DNA of 64,000 bases. Origin: Maylandia zebra (taxonomy: Eukaryota; Chordata; Actinopteri; Cichliformes; Cichlidae). The notes under the pieces are model-generated. The model made no database searches and was not told where the DNA came from. It worked only from the letters and a program-made list of their open reading frames with translations. Positions 24,746 through 37,345 of the stretch are shown piece by piece; position 1 is the first letter of the stretch, and the number at the start of each line of letters is the position of its first letter. Made by a program: the position numbers and the translations under genes. The stretch covers positions 28,507,047-28,571,046 of the forward strand of contig NC_135179.1 in NCBI RefSeq assembly GCF_041146795.1, given 5' to 3'.

Positions 24746-27700
24746 CTTGTGGTCTTTACAGATGAAGAGATGTAGACAAAGATGGTCCCTGATGATGATG
24801 ATGAGGCTGTGTTACTAGGAATACAATGTAACAAGCTAATTAAAGGCAAAGATGGCAAAGAACCCATTGTGCTCTTCTATTAATGAAAAAAATCTGTTTT
24901 TTAAATATATATTAGTATGTGTATTTCATATTTCATACTTTTTGACCTTAAGTGCCATAGGTGGATAAATTTAGGTTGCACAGTCTGTGGCCAACAGCGC
25001 AATTCCGCTCTAATTAAATGTAATTAAAGCATGAAATTACAATGTATTTCTATTTAATTAACAAATACTTAAATGTATGTGCATGAGAATAAGGAGGTAA
25101 CAAGTCAGGTTTTTGCAGGAAACGAAGGAATAATTATACTGTAAGTGTATTTAAGTAGTGTGTAAGTAAATTTTAGTGCTGCATGATTTCCTGGTGTTAT
25201 AGTGAAAAAACAAACAATATTTCCCCGTCTTACACTGTAAGTACGCTGTGCTTTTTGGTAGTGAGGGTTGCACAGTAATCCATGTGCTATTCAGCAGTAC
25301 CCTGACTGCTGTTAAGTACTGGGTTAGGATTATCAGACCTGCTGGTGAAGCGGCCCTTGAGGGTTGTCCTAGTTGAGAACAGTGCCAAGCAACATCTGTA
25401 CAGAGGATGTAGGCGGTTCCTTCAACAGCCCTCACGTTCTGCAGACCTGGACCAACTGAGAACCTGAGAGGCAGTGATTCTGTTGGCTTCATTTTTCAAT
25501 CCAAGAGGTTGTTGCATTTCATACAAACACAGCTCCAGAACACAGCTGGACTTTATGTCAAAACAGGCTAACTGCTGGCTCCCATAAACAGTAGCAAATT
25601 ATAGAAAATAGCCTGTACTATAGCCAATATTTAGTCCTAATCAGTCTATGGGATGGATATTATTTGCTTCTCAATGCACTACAAAGACAGTATATCATGT
25701 TGTTCTAAAAAACTAATGCAGTCTGCACACTTTCACACTCAGTCATCTGATGCATTACAAATGTAACAATATTGATGGGACATAATTACACAACTTGTAC
25801 ATGTATTTGGTTCTTGAGGGCTTGTAGTAATCACACATGAATGCCGAAGCACGAACGACTTAAACAATGAAAAGCATCGCTGTCTCTGTCCTCGAGACAA
25901 AACGTCAAAAAAAGAAACAAACAAGGAGAAAAGAATGAGAGGAAAACGAGGAAGGAGAGTGAGAATCGGGGCTGCTGTGCGGTTTCCTTTTTGAGTTGGC
26001 TTTCCCAGAAGAGTGAATCAGCGAAGGGTGACCACAAGGAGCCCAGAGCCTTTTCATCTGGGCCCCGGGGTCTCTTCTAGGATTATTGGAGAAGTCTCTC
26101 AGTTTCCCAGTGACTCACACAGCTGTTGTCACACCGCTGGGCACCAGTTATACGACCGCAACCCACCCAGGTTGTGCAAGGTTCACTTGATTTGTTAATG
26201 TGTTGACATATTTTCACTGGCAGATCTGGCCTGGTTTCTACATATGCTGTTTACATGCTGCTGACGTGTGTTCTGTTTCATCTGGCAACTGTCACACATG
26301 TAACTCTGCTTCAGGAGTATAAACATAATATATGAGCTTCTGCCGTGCCGAGGGATTGTTTTGGACCAGCTCAAACGGATCCACTATAGATGATAATAGC
26401 ATTTAGTTTTATCTACGTAATTTAAATTGTCTGTGTTTTTAAGAAAATGCTGACTGACCAGTCCTCCTTACAAAGCTGAGGCAATTTCTTTAGTTAGAAA
26501 CTCCTTTATTTTTATGCTTCTCTGGGATTTTTACTGACATTTCTTGTAATCTTTGTTTCACTAGAAAATCTTGGAGCATCTTTTCCCTGCAGGGCTCAGC
26601 TTCACATCGTGCATGCAAACTTGCCAAAACAACCACAGCTCATTGAGCAACTCGGATGGCGTTGTCACTCATTGGGTAACTTGCTGTGGGGCATCGCTCT
26701 ATGGTTAACCTTTGATTTCTGGTCACATCAAATCCTGTCTTATTCTAAAATAGTGTGACTCAGCGTGCAAACATTTACTTGGTGCTATAAGCGAAATCCA
26801 GATGTTATGCTGGTTCGCCCAAGCTTTACTTTGTAAACAGTAGTAGTTTTTGGAATTATGATGGCTTGTTCGAATGCCTTCCAGATGATCAGAGACATCA
26901 ATGGAAATCGATGAGTGAATTTATGGAGGAAAAGAAAATATTTGGGCGCATTCATATGAAGCTTTTGAAGCTTTTATCTGGTTTAACTGTTGAGGCTATA
27001 CTTGAAGTATAGACTAATGAAATTCAAGTTATGGCTCTCTCAACATTTTTAAAGATAGGGGCTTCAAAATAAAAGCTGTTTCAAAGATGACAGCTTTTAT
27101 TTTGTTACACCTCAGTGAAGCCTGGCACTGATCGACGATGTTTCTTTATTATTATCATCCAAACACACAGTATAAGCTTATTTAGAGTGAGCGCCATATG
27201 AGTTACTTTGTCCTACTTCCAGAGATTCATGTGGATTAATCCATAAAATAGTCCCCAACAGTTACACTACTTTTCTCATTAGAGGAACAAAAAACTGGGA
27301 AAGTACAGACAACACAAATATATAGACAACACCACTGAGTTTGGTCTTTTAAGATGATTTGTTAACAGTGAAAAAAATGTAGGAAAACAAAAAAAGTCCT
27401 TTTTTAAAGCCATATTTCCTTGGTGCTTATGTGAGGGAACAAACAATGGAGTAATAACATATAATTACATCATATTTTTTCAGCTTTATGGTTCGGCATT
27501 GATTCATTGCAGTCAGACGTTACCAGTTTAGCCCTTAATGTAGTGTTCTTGACATTTGGATAAACTCTCTGCTAATTTAATTTGGCTGATGCTGCCGTGG
27601 TGTCCCAGTATCACACCAAAGACTGAGGAGTATAATATCATTAAAATAAAAAGAACTTAAAGGGAATATGTTTCCCCTGTTATCTGCTATGTAAATATAT

Positions 27701-28240
27701 CTGCTACAGCGGTAGATGGTTATATTAAACTCAAAGTTTCGAACAATGAGGCCAGCATGTGTGCTGGCAATCCCAACTAGCCAAACCCTCAGGCTTCAGG
27801 CTGTTCTCTGATTCTGACAGATTATCTTTTGTTTGATCTGACGATGTCACTCAGACTGAATATCTGTCATATGGTCATCTCAGGCACACAGGCTGTGACC
27901 ACAGAAATGCCACTTACCTTTACCTAAGTTTTTTGTTCATAAAACACAAGAAAGCTTGCTTAAAGAAACTTTGCTTGAGTCTGAGCTACAACAGCTTGTT
28001 TAAGACCAAGGATGAAATCTGGGGCTTCGGGGCCCCGTATGAGGTAAATGGGGACTACAGTCAACAGCAAATTATGTGAAGTTAGTAAAATCCAAGAATG
28101 AGAAATAAAGTGTTAAAAACTACCAGAATAAGTCTCCTTTAAGTACAACAACAACACCATGAATCATTTGTTAAAGTAGACTTTGTGCACTTACATCAGT
28201 ACCCACACTACATATCCCTACACACAATTCAATTCATCTA
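24746..28240. other. Non-coding stretch, with one hairpin
   Basis: No supportable gene. A 113-codon minus-strand frame at 25151-25492 could be part of an old repeat, but I cannot place it. A perfect 15-bp inverted repeat with a 10-base loop lies at 27065-27104. The rest is AT-rich with no pattern I could name. Confidence 0.45.
27065..27104. repeat. Perfect 15-bp inverted repeat (hairpin)
   Basis: CAAAATAAAAGCTGT (27065-27079) is followed after ten bases by its exact reverse complement (27090-27104). It could be a relic of a palindromic MITE or simply a structured RNA element. It is too short for a usual microRNA precursor. Confidence 0.7.
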
Positions 28241-28249
28241 TCCAACTCT

Positions 28250-28492
28250 TCCACTTATCCTTATCAGGGTTGTAGGGAGGCTGGAGCCTATCCCAGCTAC
28301 CATAGGGCGACTGGCATGGTACATCTGGCCACAGATTGCCAGGGCTAACACAGAGAGACAGAACACCATTCACATTTACATTCACACCAATGGGCAGTTA
28401 AAATCACCAGTTAACCTAACCCCACTAACTGCATGTCTTTGGACTGTGGGGGGAAGCCGAAGTACCTAGAGAGAAACCATGCAAACTCCACA
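28250..28492 (-). repeat. SINE copy lacking its head (minus orientation)
   Basis: The copy shares its text with the complete element at 29.2-29.5 kb: 'ggagcctatcccagct', 'catgtctttggactgtgggg', 'gcaaactccacacagaaaga'. It stops before the tRNA-like head, and a short (AATTC)n run follows at about 28503-28520. It is therefore truncated at the 5' end, as is typical of incomplete reverse transcription. Confidence 0.7.
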
Positions 28493-28535
28493 CAGAAAGA
28501 CACAATTCAATTCAATTCATTTCAATGCACTTCAA

Positions 28536-29914
28536 TACTATATTTTTTGGACCATAAGGCGCACTGGATTATGAGGCGCATTAAGCGAAAGAAAACAGAT
28601 AAGTCAAACTTTACTCAACTCATTCTTCTTGCTTCCTCCTCTTCCGTAACATTGATCCATTAATGTAGAATTATCTCGCAGATGCTCTATTCCCATGTTG
28701 TTGCAGTATATTAATGACTAACCTCGTGTTGTGGATGGATTATCTCAGTTGTTCTCCCGACTGAAGTTTGGTCCGTTTACATCCTGCCATGCGATTGCAT
28801 TTGTCTCTAACCACCAGAATCCCTCACGTTAACTTTTATTGAGTGGAAAAAAAGTTAGCGTTCATCCTCCAGCTTCACTGTTTGTTATGCTAACATAGCT
28901 GTGTTGCTAGCGATCACGTAGCACATCATTATATACCAGCTAGCCCAACTTCAGTAACCCTACAAACGTCACTGCTGTTTAGTTTTCTGTCTTCATTTAT
29001 GTTGGAAGTGATAGCAGAGCTGTACGTTTTCATTTTTCAGAGATCTCTCAGTCAGAACATGGCATGTTATGTTTAGATGGAAACTAGCGATCTAACTTCC
29101 TGCTAACTTCTAACGCCGTAAAATGTAATACATTCTGTTTTCATGGATTCCTGGACACATCCATCCATCCATCCGCTTATCCTTTCCAGGGTCACGAGGG
29201 GTTCTGGAGCCTATCCTAGCTGTCATAGGGCGAGAGGCAGGGTACACCCTGGACAGGTCACCAGTCTGTCGCAGGGCTAACACACAGAGACACAGACAAC
29301 CATTTGCACTCACATTCACACTTATGGCCGATTTAGATTAATCAATTAACCTATCCCCACTAACCGCATGTCTTTGGACTGTGCGAGGAAGCCGGAGAAC
29401 CCACGTGAACAAAGGGGGAACATGCAAACTCCACACAGAAAGACCCTGGCCTGAACTCAGGACCTTCTTGCTGTGCGGCAACAGCGCTAACCACCGTACC
29501 ACCGTGCTGCCCCGTGGATTCCTGGATGTTAAACATAATTGCTACACCTGGTTAAGCAGCAACGCTCATCATTTTATTAAAGATGAAAGCATTTAGACAG
29601 TTTTTAACTCTCAGTGATGCCGCGATGTTCGTTTGACTTTGGGACCTGAAGCAGAGTTTGGACTAAGCGAAGCTCCTGACTACGGCAGCCGTAATGCTCT
29701 AACAATCCATCAAGCGGTGCAGCTTCGCAGCTTCGCCAAAGTCATACTAAAACATTTTTTGACAGATTTTTTAGCGCCGTGTACCACATAAAATCGGTTC
29801 AAGGTCAGTAAGCACAACCAGAATTCATACATAAGGCGAATTATAAGGCGCACTGTCGATTTTTGAGTAAATCAAAGGATTTTAAGTGCGCCTTATAGTG
29901 CGAAAAATACGGTA
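28536..29914. mobile_element. Non-autonomous DNA transposon with 29-bp imperfect terminal repeats, interrupted by a SINE
   Basis: The left end TACTATATTTTTTGG.. and the reverse complement of the right end TACCGTATTTTTCG.. align over 29 bases, both leading into ATAAGGCGCAC. Further copies of the 'ataaggcgc' word lie just inside both ends. No transposase frame is visible. At 29156-29514 the element is split by a SINE with its own target duplication, so this element is the older layer. The flanks give no convincing 8-bp duplication; a TA duplication is possible. Confidence 0.7.
29144..29526 (-). mobile_element. tRNA-headed SINE, full length, with perfect 12-bp target duplication
   Basis: TGGATTCCTGGA occurs at 29144-29155 and again at 29515-29526. 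Between them lies the insert 29156-29514. Read on the minus strand it starts GGGGCAGCACGGTGG, contains an A-box-like TGGTTAGCGCTG and a B-box-like GAGTTCAGGCC at tRNA-like spacing, continues with a long conserved body, and ends in (GGAT)n, seen on the plus strand as CCATCCATCCATCC. That layout (polymerase III head, body, short-repeat tail, target duplication) is that of a SINE. The exact family name is not asserted. Confidence 0.85.
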
Positions 29915-32900
29915 ATATAGTGCCAATTCACAACAGCAGCTGGCTGGTATCGAATTTTGAGTGTGAGGAAAATGTTCAGATTCAGGTTCCGTTGTTTCTG
30001 TAATGCTCTCTCCTGCGTTAAGAGACTGCAAACCTCTGTCAAGCTGGAAGAAGCTGAAAATCCCCACATAACATATACGTGACAGATAAATATGGAATCT
30101 ATGCATGCACAGATGTAGCCACTTATATTACTACACCAACACTTGCCAGGGTCACTGCATTCTACTGAGTCGCTGATGATCTGCACTTCTCCTACATTTC
30201 CCCTCAACATCTGCCACACTGCCTTCTTGCTGAATGTATATTTGTAGAGTGATAGCGCATAGACTGCTGTCCAAACTTTGTCTTGTGAGACGTCTTTGCA
30301 CTGCATGTGAGGTCTTTGTGCCATATGGTCCGTAATAGCCTCCTGTATGATCTGTCTCTATACAAAACCTTGAGACAGATTTCTGTGGTTTAGGTTAAGT
30401 TACTACTTCTAACACCAGAAACAGATTTTGGATGTTAGAAGTCCTGAAAACACAAAAGTTGGGAACTTGTTTTGCAACCCTTGTTTTCCTTATGTTGGCT
30501 GGAAGATTTTAGAATGAAATGTAGTGTCTCAAAAGCTGATTGAAAACACAGATGCTTCACTGGGGAAGAGCCTTGCCTGGGCGTACGAGGAACAGTGTGA
30601 CAGTGGAAGAAGAGCAGTCTGTTTGAGTCTGCTTGTGGTCAAAAGCAAAGCGAGCCCTGCAACAGGAAATGACAGAACTTTGTTCAGAGGCTAAAAATAT
30701 AATGCCCGTTGTTAAGGGAGACTAGAGCTAGAGAGGCAGCGGAGTACAGCAAATATTATTTCAATTAAACTGTAGGCCCAAAACCACGGCTTTCTTTTCA
30801 GAGAGAAAAAACCCAGGTGGTTGCCAGGGGGGGAAGAAAAGTGAGGAGAGGGAGAGGTGAGGAGTTGAAGCTTTCACAAACGGAGACAAAGGTTGGGTTT
30901 TGGTGATGGCGGTGGCTCTGGGTGGGGCGAGGGGCTTTCTGAGTAAAATTCCTGTGAAGTTATGCCACAGCGACTGAGTCAGAAATGACATTTTGCTTTT
31001 TTTGAGGGGGGGTGTTTTTTTGCAATGGCTTCCTCCGCCCCTTTCCCTGAATTTACACTTGTTGCCAAGACAAAGAGGAGGGGGGCATGGAGGCCTGTAA
31101 TGTTGGCATCAAACTGACACTAACATCACTGCAGTTTGCTTCCCCCCACTCACACACATGCGTGCATACACACTGGCACGCTCAGCACACCCTGGCACTC
31201 GGCGGTGCCGAGCTAAGAATGGAGCACTCCTTCGGCTCACGCAATGTGGTGTGGCTGAAATTTCCTGCAATAAAAACGTGATTGGGAAGATACCCATTAA
31301 AATGTGTGAGGAAAGAGCCGAGTGGCTGCCAGCTACGAAAGAATGAGGAGGCAAACAAGAGGAGAAGGAGGGCGGCAGCAGAGTTTGATGGAAGAGAAAT
31401 GCTGGAGCACGAGGGATGAGGGAGGGATATTTTCTTTGCTGACCACTGGCTACCCTGCCACTCTTTGGTGAAAAAACAAAAAAACATTTTGGCTCCTTTT
31501 GCCTTCTCTCGCGCTCCTCTCTTTTTTTCAAATCCTGTTTTCATTTAGCACATGGCAGCGCTCCCTCAAACTCTTGAGTTTCCCAAACCAAAAGCTATTT
31601 CCTGATTCACTCCCTCTCTCATATAATTATTCTTCTGGACCGTGTTTCTCGCTTCTTTTTTCAGGCCTTCTTTTCCAGCACGGCCTGTTCTGTGCTCAGG
31701 GTGACATCACAGCCTCAATGGGGCAAAGGTTGCCCAGCTCGTACTCTGAAGGGCAAAAGTCAGGGCTGCTCTCGCTCGTTCGCACATACTTAATTCCCGA
31801 TAGCGTTACATTGCAAATTACACGCAGACCTGATGTGATTTTATGAAACACTTTTGCAGGAACATAATGACATTTGCCACAATCATGTGTCATTTATGGT
31901 TGGGAGCTTCATTTTATCCTGGCAAGCAAAGTTTTATCACATGGTTACATGTTAACAGTCACATGGTTAATATGTTAAGGGCCCTTGTTAAAGACTGCGG
32001 TATTCACCCCATAAATGACCACATTGTTCCAGTTCATGCACACACAAACACACACAGACACACACACTGAGGCTTTTTATTCTATTCTGAATTACTCGTA
32101 ATGTGCCCCCAAATTTGCAGTTAAAACTGCGACTCGGTCGGAATTAGGAGTGCAGTTAAGCCACTGAACCTGCGCTGTGTGTTTTCTAAGCCCCTCTGCC
32201 TGTCTGGTGGTGTTGACAGTGTAAAGTTGGGTGCACACCCACCTCTCATATTCTCTCCCTCCCAGCTGTGTGCTTCTGTCCTCTTTCCAGCTGTTTGGGT
32301 GTGGCTGCTGCTGCTGGCACCACGAGAAAGCTCCACAAACAGAGAGTTATACTCATTTAGTGACTGCTGGAGAAAAGGCTGTGAGAGGAAAGAGAGGCTG
32401 AAGATACAGTATATTAATGGACTGCATTTCAATATATTATGATTGATTATTATAGTTTTGTATTAGCAAAGGGTCAAATGACTACAGTGATGTTAAAGAT
32501 AATTTGTAGCTATTAACGTACAGAAAATTAATATGAAACAATAAATTGTACATAAAAGATGTATGACCTAATGTAAGTACCATTAAGTCATCCAGTGTTT
32601 TGCATTATGGCCAGGGTTAAAGTTGGCTGGAACAATCTAACACCTTCAGTTAATGAGCAATTAAATCGCATTGGTGGATTAGGCAACACCGCTGAGTGAC
32701 TCAAGTTTTCGTGTGCTGCAGCCTGGCGGTCCTCCCAACTGACGGCATGGAGATACGTGCTCAGTAATAACAAAATACTGGCATCCCACAGTCCTGCTTA
32801 CACCCTCAACACATCCTTTGTTCTTCTCATCCCTGCATTCACGTTGCTGATGTCATTAAAGTTTTGGTCCTGGTGCTTTAGCATTTAGCTAACGCTACTG

Positions 32901-33242
32901 AAAAGTGCAATGTACTTGCTCAGCAAGTACATTTTGATACAATGAACATTTTAAGTGTGTTGATGTGCTTACATTTTTTTGTATTGTGAAACTTACTTTT
33001 GTCATTGTCATTCAAAGGTTGCATGAAAGTGCAGTAAGCAATTTAGTACATTTTAGTACTGGCCAAACTGGTTAGTTTGTAGTAGTATAGTAAAGCTTAC
33101 AGTACTACACATGTTTGACTGGGACAGGGCAGATTGTGGTGTTCATGGTTAATTTTAGGCTACATCAAGTGAAATCAATTGAAATTTTACATGAGTTTTA
33201 TGCTATCTAGGGCCAAGAAATCAACCAAGATTACTCATTTTT
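29915..33242. other. Non-coding stretch, nothing firm
   Basis: No supportable gene. It holds (CA)-rich runs near 32040-32068 and a 25-base near-perfect palindrome at 32909-32933. Open frames of 100-143 codons at 29893-30324 and 31109-31544 (minus strand) look non-coding in composition and resemble no family. Confidence 0.5.
32909..32933. repeat. 25-base palindrome (12-bp arms, 1-base centre)
   Basis: AATGTACTTGCT and AGCAAGTACATT are exact reverse complements separated by one C. It may be a binding site for a dimeric factor or a MITE remnant. Confidence 0.7.
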
Positions 33243-34775
33243 AATCCACTTATGTCTAAACCCACAAAACTTTTGTATGAGCACCTTTGTGAAGCCTTGT
33301 GCAGAAGCAGTATGGCTGGTCTCTAACTTCTAGGTGTTATGAGTATCGCAGGAAAGCTAGCTTGCTAACACAACTTTGCTAATATTCCCTCCTGCTCTGG
33401 CAGCCTTCTGTCAAATGTGTATACAAATAAAAAGCTAGTTAAAATGAACTTCTTTAAATTAGCTCCCTTCAAGGGTTAAAGGAAATGAAAGGGTGCATGC
33501 ATGCCAACCCTCCCGATTTTTCCGAGAGAATCCCAAATTTCAGTGCCCCTGCCGAAAATCTCCCGGAGTCACCATTCTCCCGAATTTCTCCCAATTTTCC
33601 ACCCGGACAACAAAATTGAAAAACCGTATCCCAGATTGGCCCAGCCAATTCCAGTTTCCAACAATGGCTACTACTACTTAGTTTTAATATTGCTCTTATT
33701 ACTCGTTCTGGGTTGCAAAATAAACTTTTAACATATTTTCAGGCGAGAATGTAGCTGTGTAAACTTCAAATATCTGAGCCGGGGAGAACAGCGAACTCCC
33801 GGCACATCGTTTTCAAACCCCCGCAATCTTTCACCAGTCAGGTTAAACATGATATATAAGTCACTTAAATGACTTAAACATGTTATTGTGTGGCTTTTTT
33901 CAGTGTGGCTGATATTAGAGTTATTAGATTAGATTACATTAAATAAAACTTTATTAATCCCTCGGGAGGGTTCCTCCCTGATTTTTACACAGCTGAATAA
34001 ACGTCAAACAGAAAACTGATTAAACAGAAGTGTGAGATGGTTGAGAATTTATGCCAGCATCCGGTTATATTTTAGATAGCAAGGAGCAGACGGCTGAGTT
34101 TCACTCCACCGAGAGAGCTCGTGACGTAATTCTGAAGGGTAGACCGTCCAATTTCACAGTCGCTCATTTCTGGTCTATCCAGTTTTTGAAGGACCCGGCC
34201 CACTTAGACTGCGAAGGCCGGGTCCTCAGGTGGACACAGCCTCTGAATTTGGACACCCCTGCTGTTTCTCAAGGTCTCAAGGTTGGCAAGTTTTGGTTTA
34301 GGAGTTTCACCAGAAGTAAAACATCCTTTACAAAATTGTTCAGTTAAGCTAGAAGCTAATAGCATCGTTATTCTAGTGCAGCTTCTTTTAATGTTTTTTT
34401 AAATCCACAAAACAACAAAAAATTATATGAGCACTTTTGTGAAGCCCTGTGGAGAAGCAGTATAGCTGGCCTCTAACTTTTAGGTGCTAAGAGCATCACA
34501 GGAATTTAGCTAGCTAATGTGACTTCACTAATATTTCCTCCTGCTCTGGCAGCTCTCCGTCAAATGTGTACAAATACAAAGCTAGTTGTAAGTGAACTTC
34601 TTTAAATCAGTCCACTTTCAAGGGTTAGAGGAAATGAAAGGGTGAAAGAAACCCCTTGGGTGTGGTTTAGGAGTTTCACCAGAAGTCAAAACATCCTTTC
34701 CAAAGTTGTTCAGTTAAGCTAGGCATCATTCTTCTAGCGCACCTTCCTTAAATGTTTTTTTTTAAATAAAAACAA
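33243..34775. repeat. Tandem duplication of a ~370-bp unit; first copy split by a MITE
   Basis: Unit 1 is in two arms: 33243-33495 (ending 'gaaatgaaagggtg') and 34294-34400 (starting 'tggtttaggagtttcacc'). Unit 2 is continuous at 34402-34775 and contains both ends with only 18 bases between them. Shared text includes 'cctcctgctctggcagc', 'tcaaatgtgta' and 'gttcagttaagctag'. The second unit thus preserves a near-empty site for the mobile element in the first. Divergence between the units suggests the duplication is not recent. Confidence 0.75.
33496..34293. mobile_element. hAT-type MITE (~800 bp) inserted in the first duplication unit
   Basis: The left end reads CATGCCAACCCTCCCG and the right end GGTTGGCAAG, sharing a short inverted TGCCAACC. 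The first 120 bases are a C-rich, repeatedly 'ctcccgaa' sequence known from many fish genomes. The middle (about 33660-34060) is related, in reverse orientation, to the middle of the element at 5528-6500 ('ggcgagaatgtagctgtgta', 'ggttaaacatgatatat', 'cagctgaataaacgtcaa'). Near 34190 there is a 10-bp inverted pair, GGACCCGGCC/GGCCGGGTCC. No transposase frame survives. Confidence 0.65.
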
Positions 34776-36980
34776 CAACAAAAGTTTTCATTGCCAATGT
34801 TTCCTTTTTCAATTTCAGTTTTAACTTTTTAATGCCAAACTCAAATGTCATTATTCTGCCCTATATTCACAGGCTATATTTTTCCCCAATGCTGTGACTT
34901 GTTTCACCTGCTAAATCTCACTTTAACCCCGAATATGGCAGCAGCTATCTTTTTTGTAGCCGGATGTGAGGGTGAAGTTATCAGAATGTTACCATAGAGA
35001 CGGTGGATATGTTTGTTTTTTCCAACAGTGAAGTGGGATGCAGACACTGAACTCTATAGTAACTCACTTTTGAAGCCAGTCTAAAATCAGTCACTGGAGG
35101 AAATGCAGATTGTGGCACTTAGCTTTATTTTTTCGGCCCAGAGGTGAACACCTTAGCTCCAGCTCCTCTTCATTGCTCATTTAGCATTAGCTCTACACAA
35201 TTTTTCCGCTTCACTTCCTATCACCAAGCAAACGGGAAGCTAATTTCTGGTGAACATGGTGGAGATTTAAGCAAATAAAGAGTCAAGCGCAGCTAAATAT
35301 TAGACTTGAGTTCTTCAGGTTGTCATAAAAGCATTTCTAATGTTGCTCTCCGTCTGACTGATATTTTAACAGGCAATTCAAAGCCTCCCTTCTATACAAA
35401 GAGCTTCTGAAAATATTTGTTAGAAGAATTTAGTTGCTTATCTTGCTATCACAAAAAATTCAAGCATACAGGCGCTATAGAGTATCATGGATAGAACAGA
35501 ATATTTAAGACACATCATACCTGTAGTTACTGTTTAACAGCAATACTTTTGTCCTCTAAAATTAACTCCAGACTAGCTGTCATGTCTAGTTAAACTTTGG
35601 TGGTCTTTTTATAGTCACAGTCATCAGCAGCAGAGCTAGTCAGAATTTCTTTACCTCATATTGGGTGGTCAAAGTTAGAGTCCAAAATGCCGGAAGCCAT
35701 CCAGCTCATTCAGTTTTATACGATTCTCCTCTGGCAGAGTGAAAACTGTAGTACAAAAGATTAGTGGTATGATTCGCAGTCAGCTGGGACGCTGTGTGTC
35801 AAATAAATGCCTTTGGTGGGTGTTTCCTTTTTTTATTATTATTATAACTTTGCTGTGTTCTTTCTTTATTTGTGGAATTGCCAAATCTGCTCACACTGTC
35901 CATTTCTACAGCCAGTGTTTTCTGTTTCTTGTGTTTTATATGAATGATATCGATAGTTTGTGAGGTTGGCTTCTAGTAGTGGAAAGGCTGTAAAACTGGC
36001 TAGCGTAGCACTCCGATCTTTTGGTTAACTTGTTAGATGTAGGAGCTTTCCTGTATCTGTAAGGCCTGAGAGGTGCTCCCAGTGACCAGTGGTTTCTATC
36101 AATCAAGACAAACTGGCCCAGCAAAGTGGAACTTTTATATCATAAATAATCTGCTGTGGATCAAGACAGGGAACCTACAGCGCTGTAGGTGTCTCAGTTA
36201 GAAGGAGCAGCAGTATATTATTCATAATGCTTTGATTTATCAGTGTGTCTACCTTTGATTTTTGGCGTTCACTTCAGTTAAAAACTAATGGAAATGGACC
36301 TTGACAGTAAAAGTATTCCTGTCTCAGATTCCTGTGCATCAGATGATGATTTGTTAAAAAGCACATATCTGATCCGCAGCCTTTAAAAGCCCTCTAGCTT
36401 TCCTCCTCATGTTTTTCACTTATGGTGCTGCTAAGAATAGCCTGCAGACCAGACTACAATATGCACTGTAATAGCAGCAGAAATCCAACACTCGACCAGA
36501 GGTCACACAGTGTGCAAGCAAGCGCTGGTCCCACTTAAGAGGGCACACGTAGTCTGTGAGACAAACGATAGTCTACACATACATTAAGTTAGAAAACATG
36601 CATGTGTACATGAGGATAAGCACGCAAGGCATTCGAGTGTATGGTGAGCAGTGCAGTCAGCTCAGTGGTGTCGATATATCTGGGAGATATATAAGGGCCG
36701 CTTGCAACCTCTCTCTGATGACAAAGGCTGCAAGCAGCTCTTGTAGACCAGCCTCTGTCGTCATGGTTACACTCGCACACCCTGCTTTGAAAAGCAAGTT
36801 GTTGCACAACTCATCAAATAAAATATTTAGAAACAAAGTTGCACAAGAGAAATTGTTGTGGAATGAGATCTTTAGAAGTCAGAAATGATCCTATTAGCAA
36901 TATTTTGGAATAACTAAAAAGATCTCCAGGATGTGGCCATGAACTGTATACAAAAGATGGTTGTAGCCATCATGATGTCA
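34776..36980. other. Non-coding stretch, nothing firm
   Basis: No exon, RNA gene or nameable repeat. Open frames are short and unconvincing. Confidence 0.5.
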
Positions 36981-36984
36981 CTCG

Positions 36985-37345
36985 CCACAGCATTTCAACT
37001 GGGTTGAGGTCTGGAGTTTAACTGGGCTGTTGCAAAAATCTTGATTCTTCACTTTTTCAGCCAATCTGCTGTACGCTTGCTGGTGTGGTCAGGATCATTG
37101 CGCTGTTGCGTGACCCAGTTTTGGCCAAACCGTAGCAGCTGGACCGATGGCCTCACACGTGACTCTAGAATACTTTGTTATACAGAGAAGCTCAAGGCTG
37201 ACTCCGACTACAAGGTTTCCAGGTCCTGTGGCTGCAAGACGAGCGGAAATGATCGCCCCTCCACCATCATGATGACATTTTATATGAGGTGTTTGTGCTG
37301 ATAAGCTCTGTTTGGTTTACTCCAAACATCCCCATTTTTTCTAGT
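36985..37345 (-). pseudogene. Tc1-like transposase relic (minus strand)
   Basis: The plus strand reads as the antisense of a fish Tc1 transposase: 'gttgaggtctggag', 'gcgttgctggtgtggtcagg'-like text, 'gacccagttttggccaa', 'gactctagaatactttg', 'ccaggtcctgtggctgcaag', 'atgaggtgtttgtgctgata'. Frameshifts and small deletions leave no long frame. No terminal repeats are visible. A second, more decayed piece of the same kind lies near 53.1-53.3 kb. Confidence 0.75.

Noticed and set aside
25151-25492. 113-codon minus-strand frame that looks protein-like
   Set aside because: Perhaps part of an old repeat, but I could not place it in a family and found no gene context.
29893-30324. 143-codon minus-strand frame
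   Set aside because: No homology I recognise; part of it lies in the end of a MITE.
31109-31544. Two overlapping minus-strand frames of 120-140 codons
   Set aside because: Two frames of the same purine-rich DNA are open; this is compositional.
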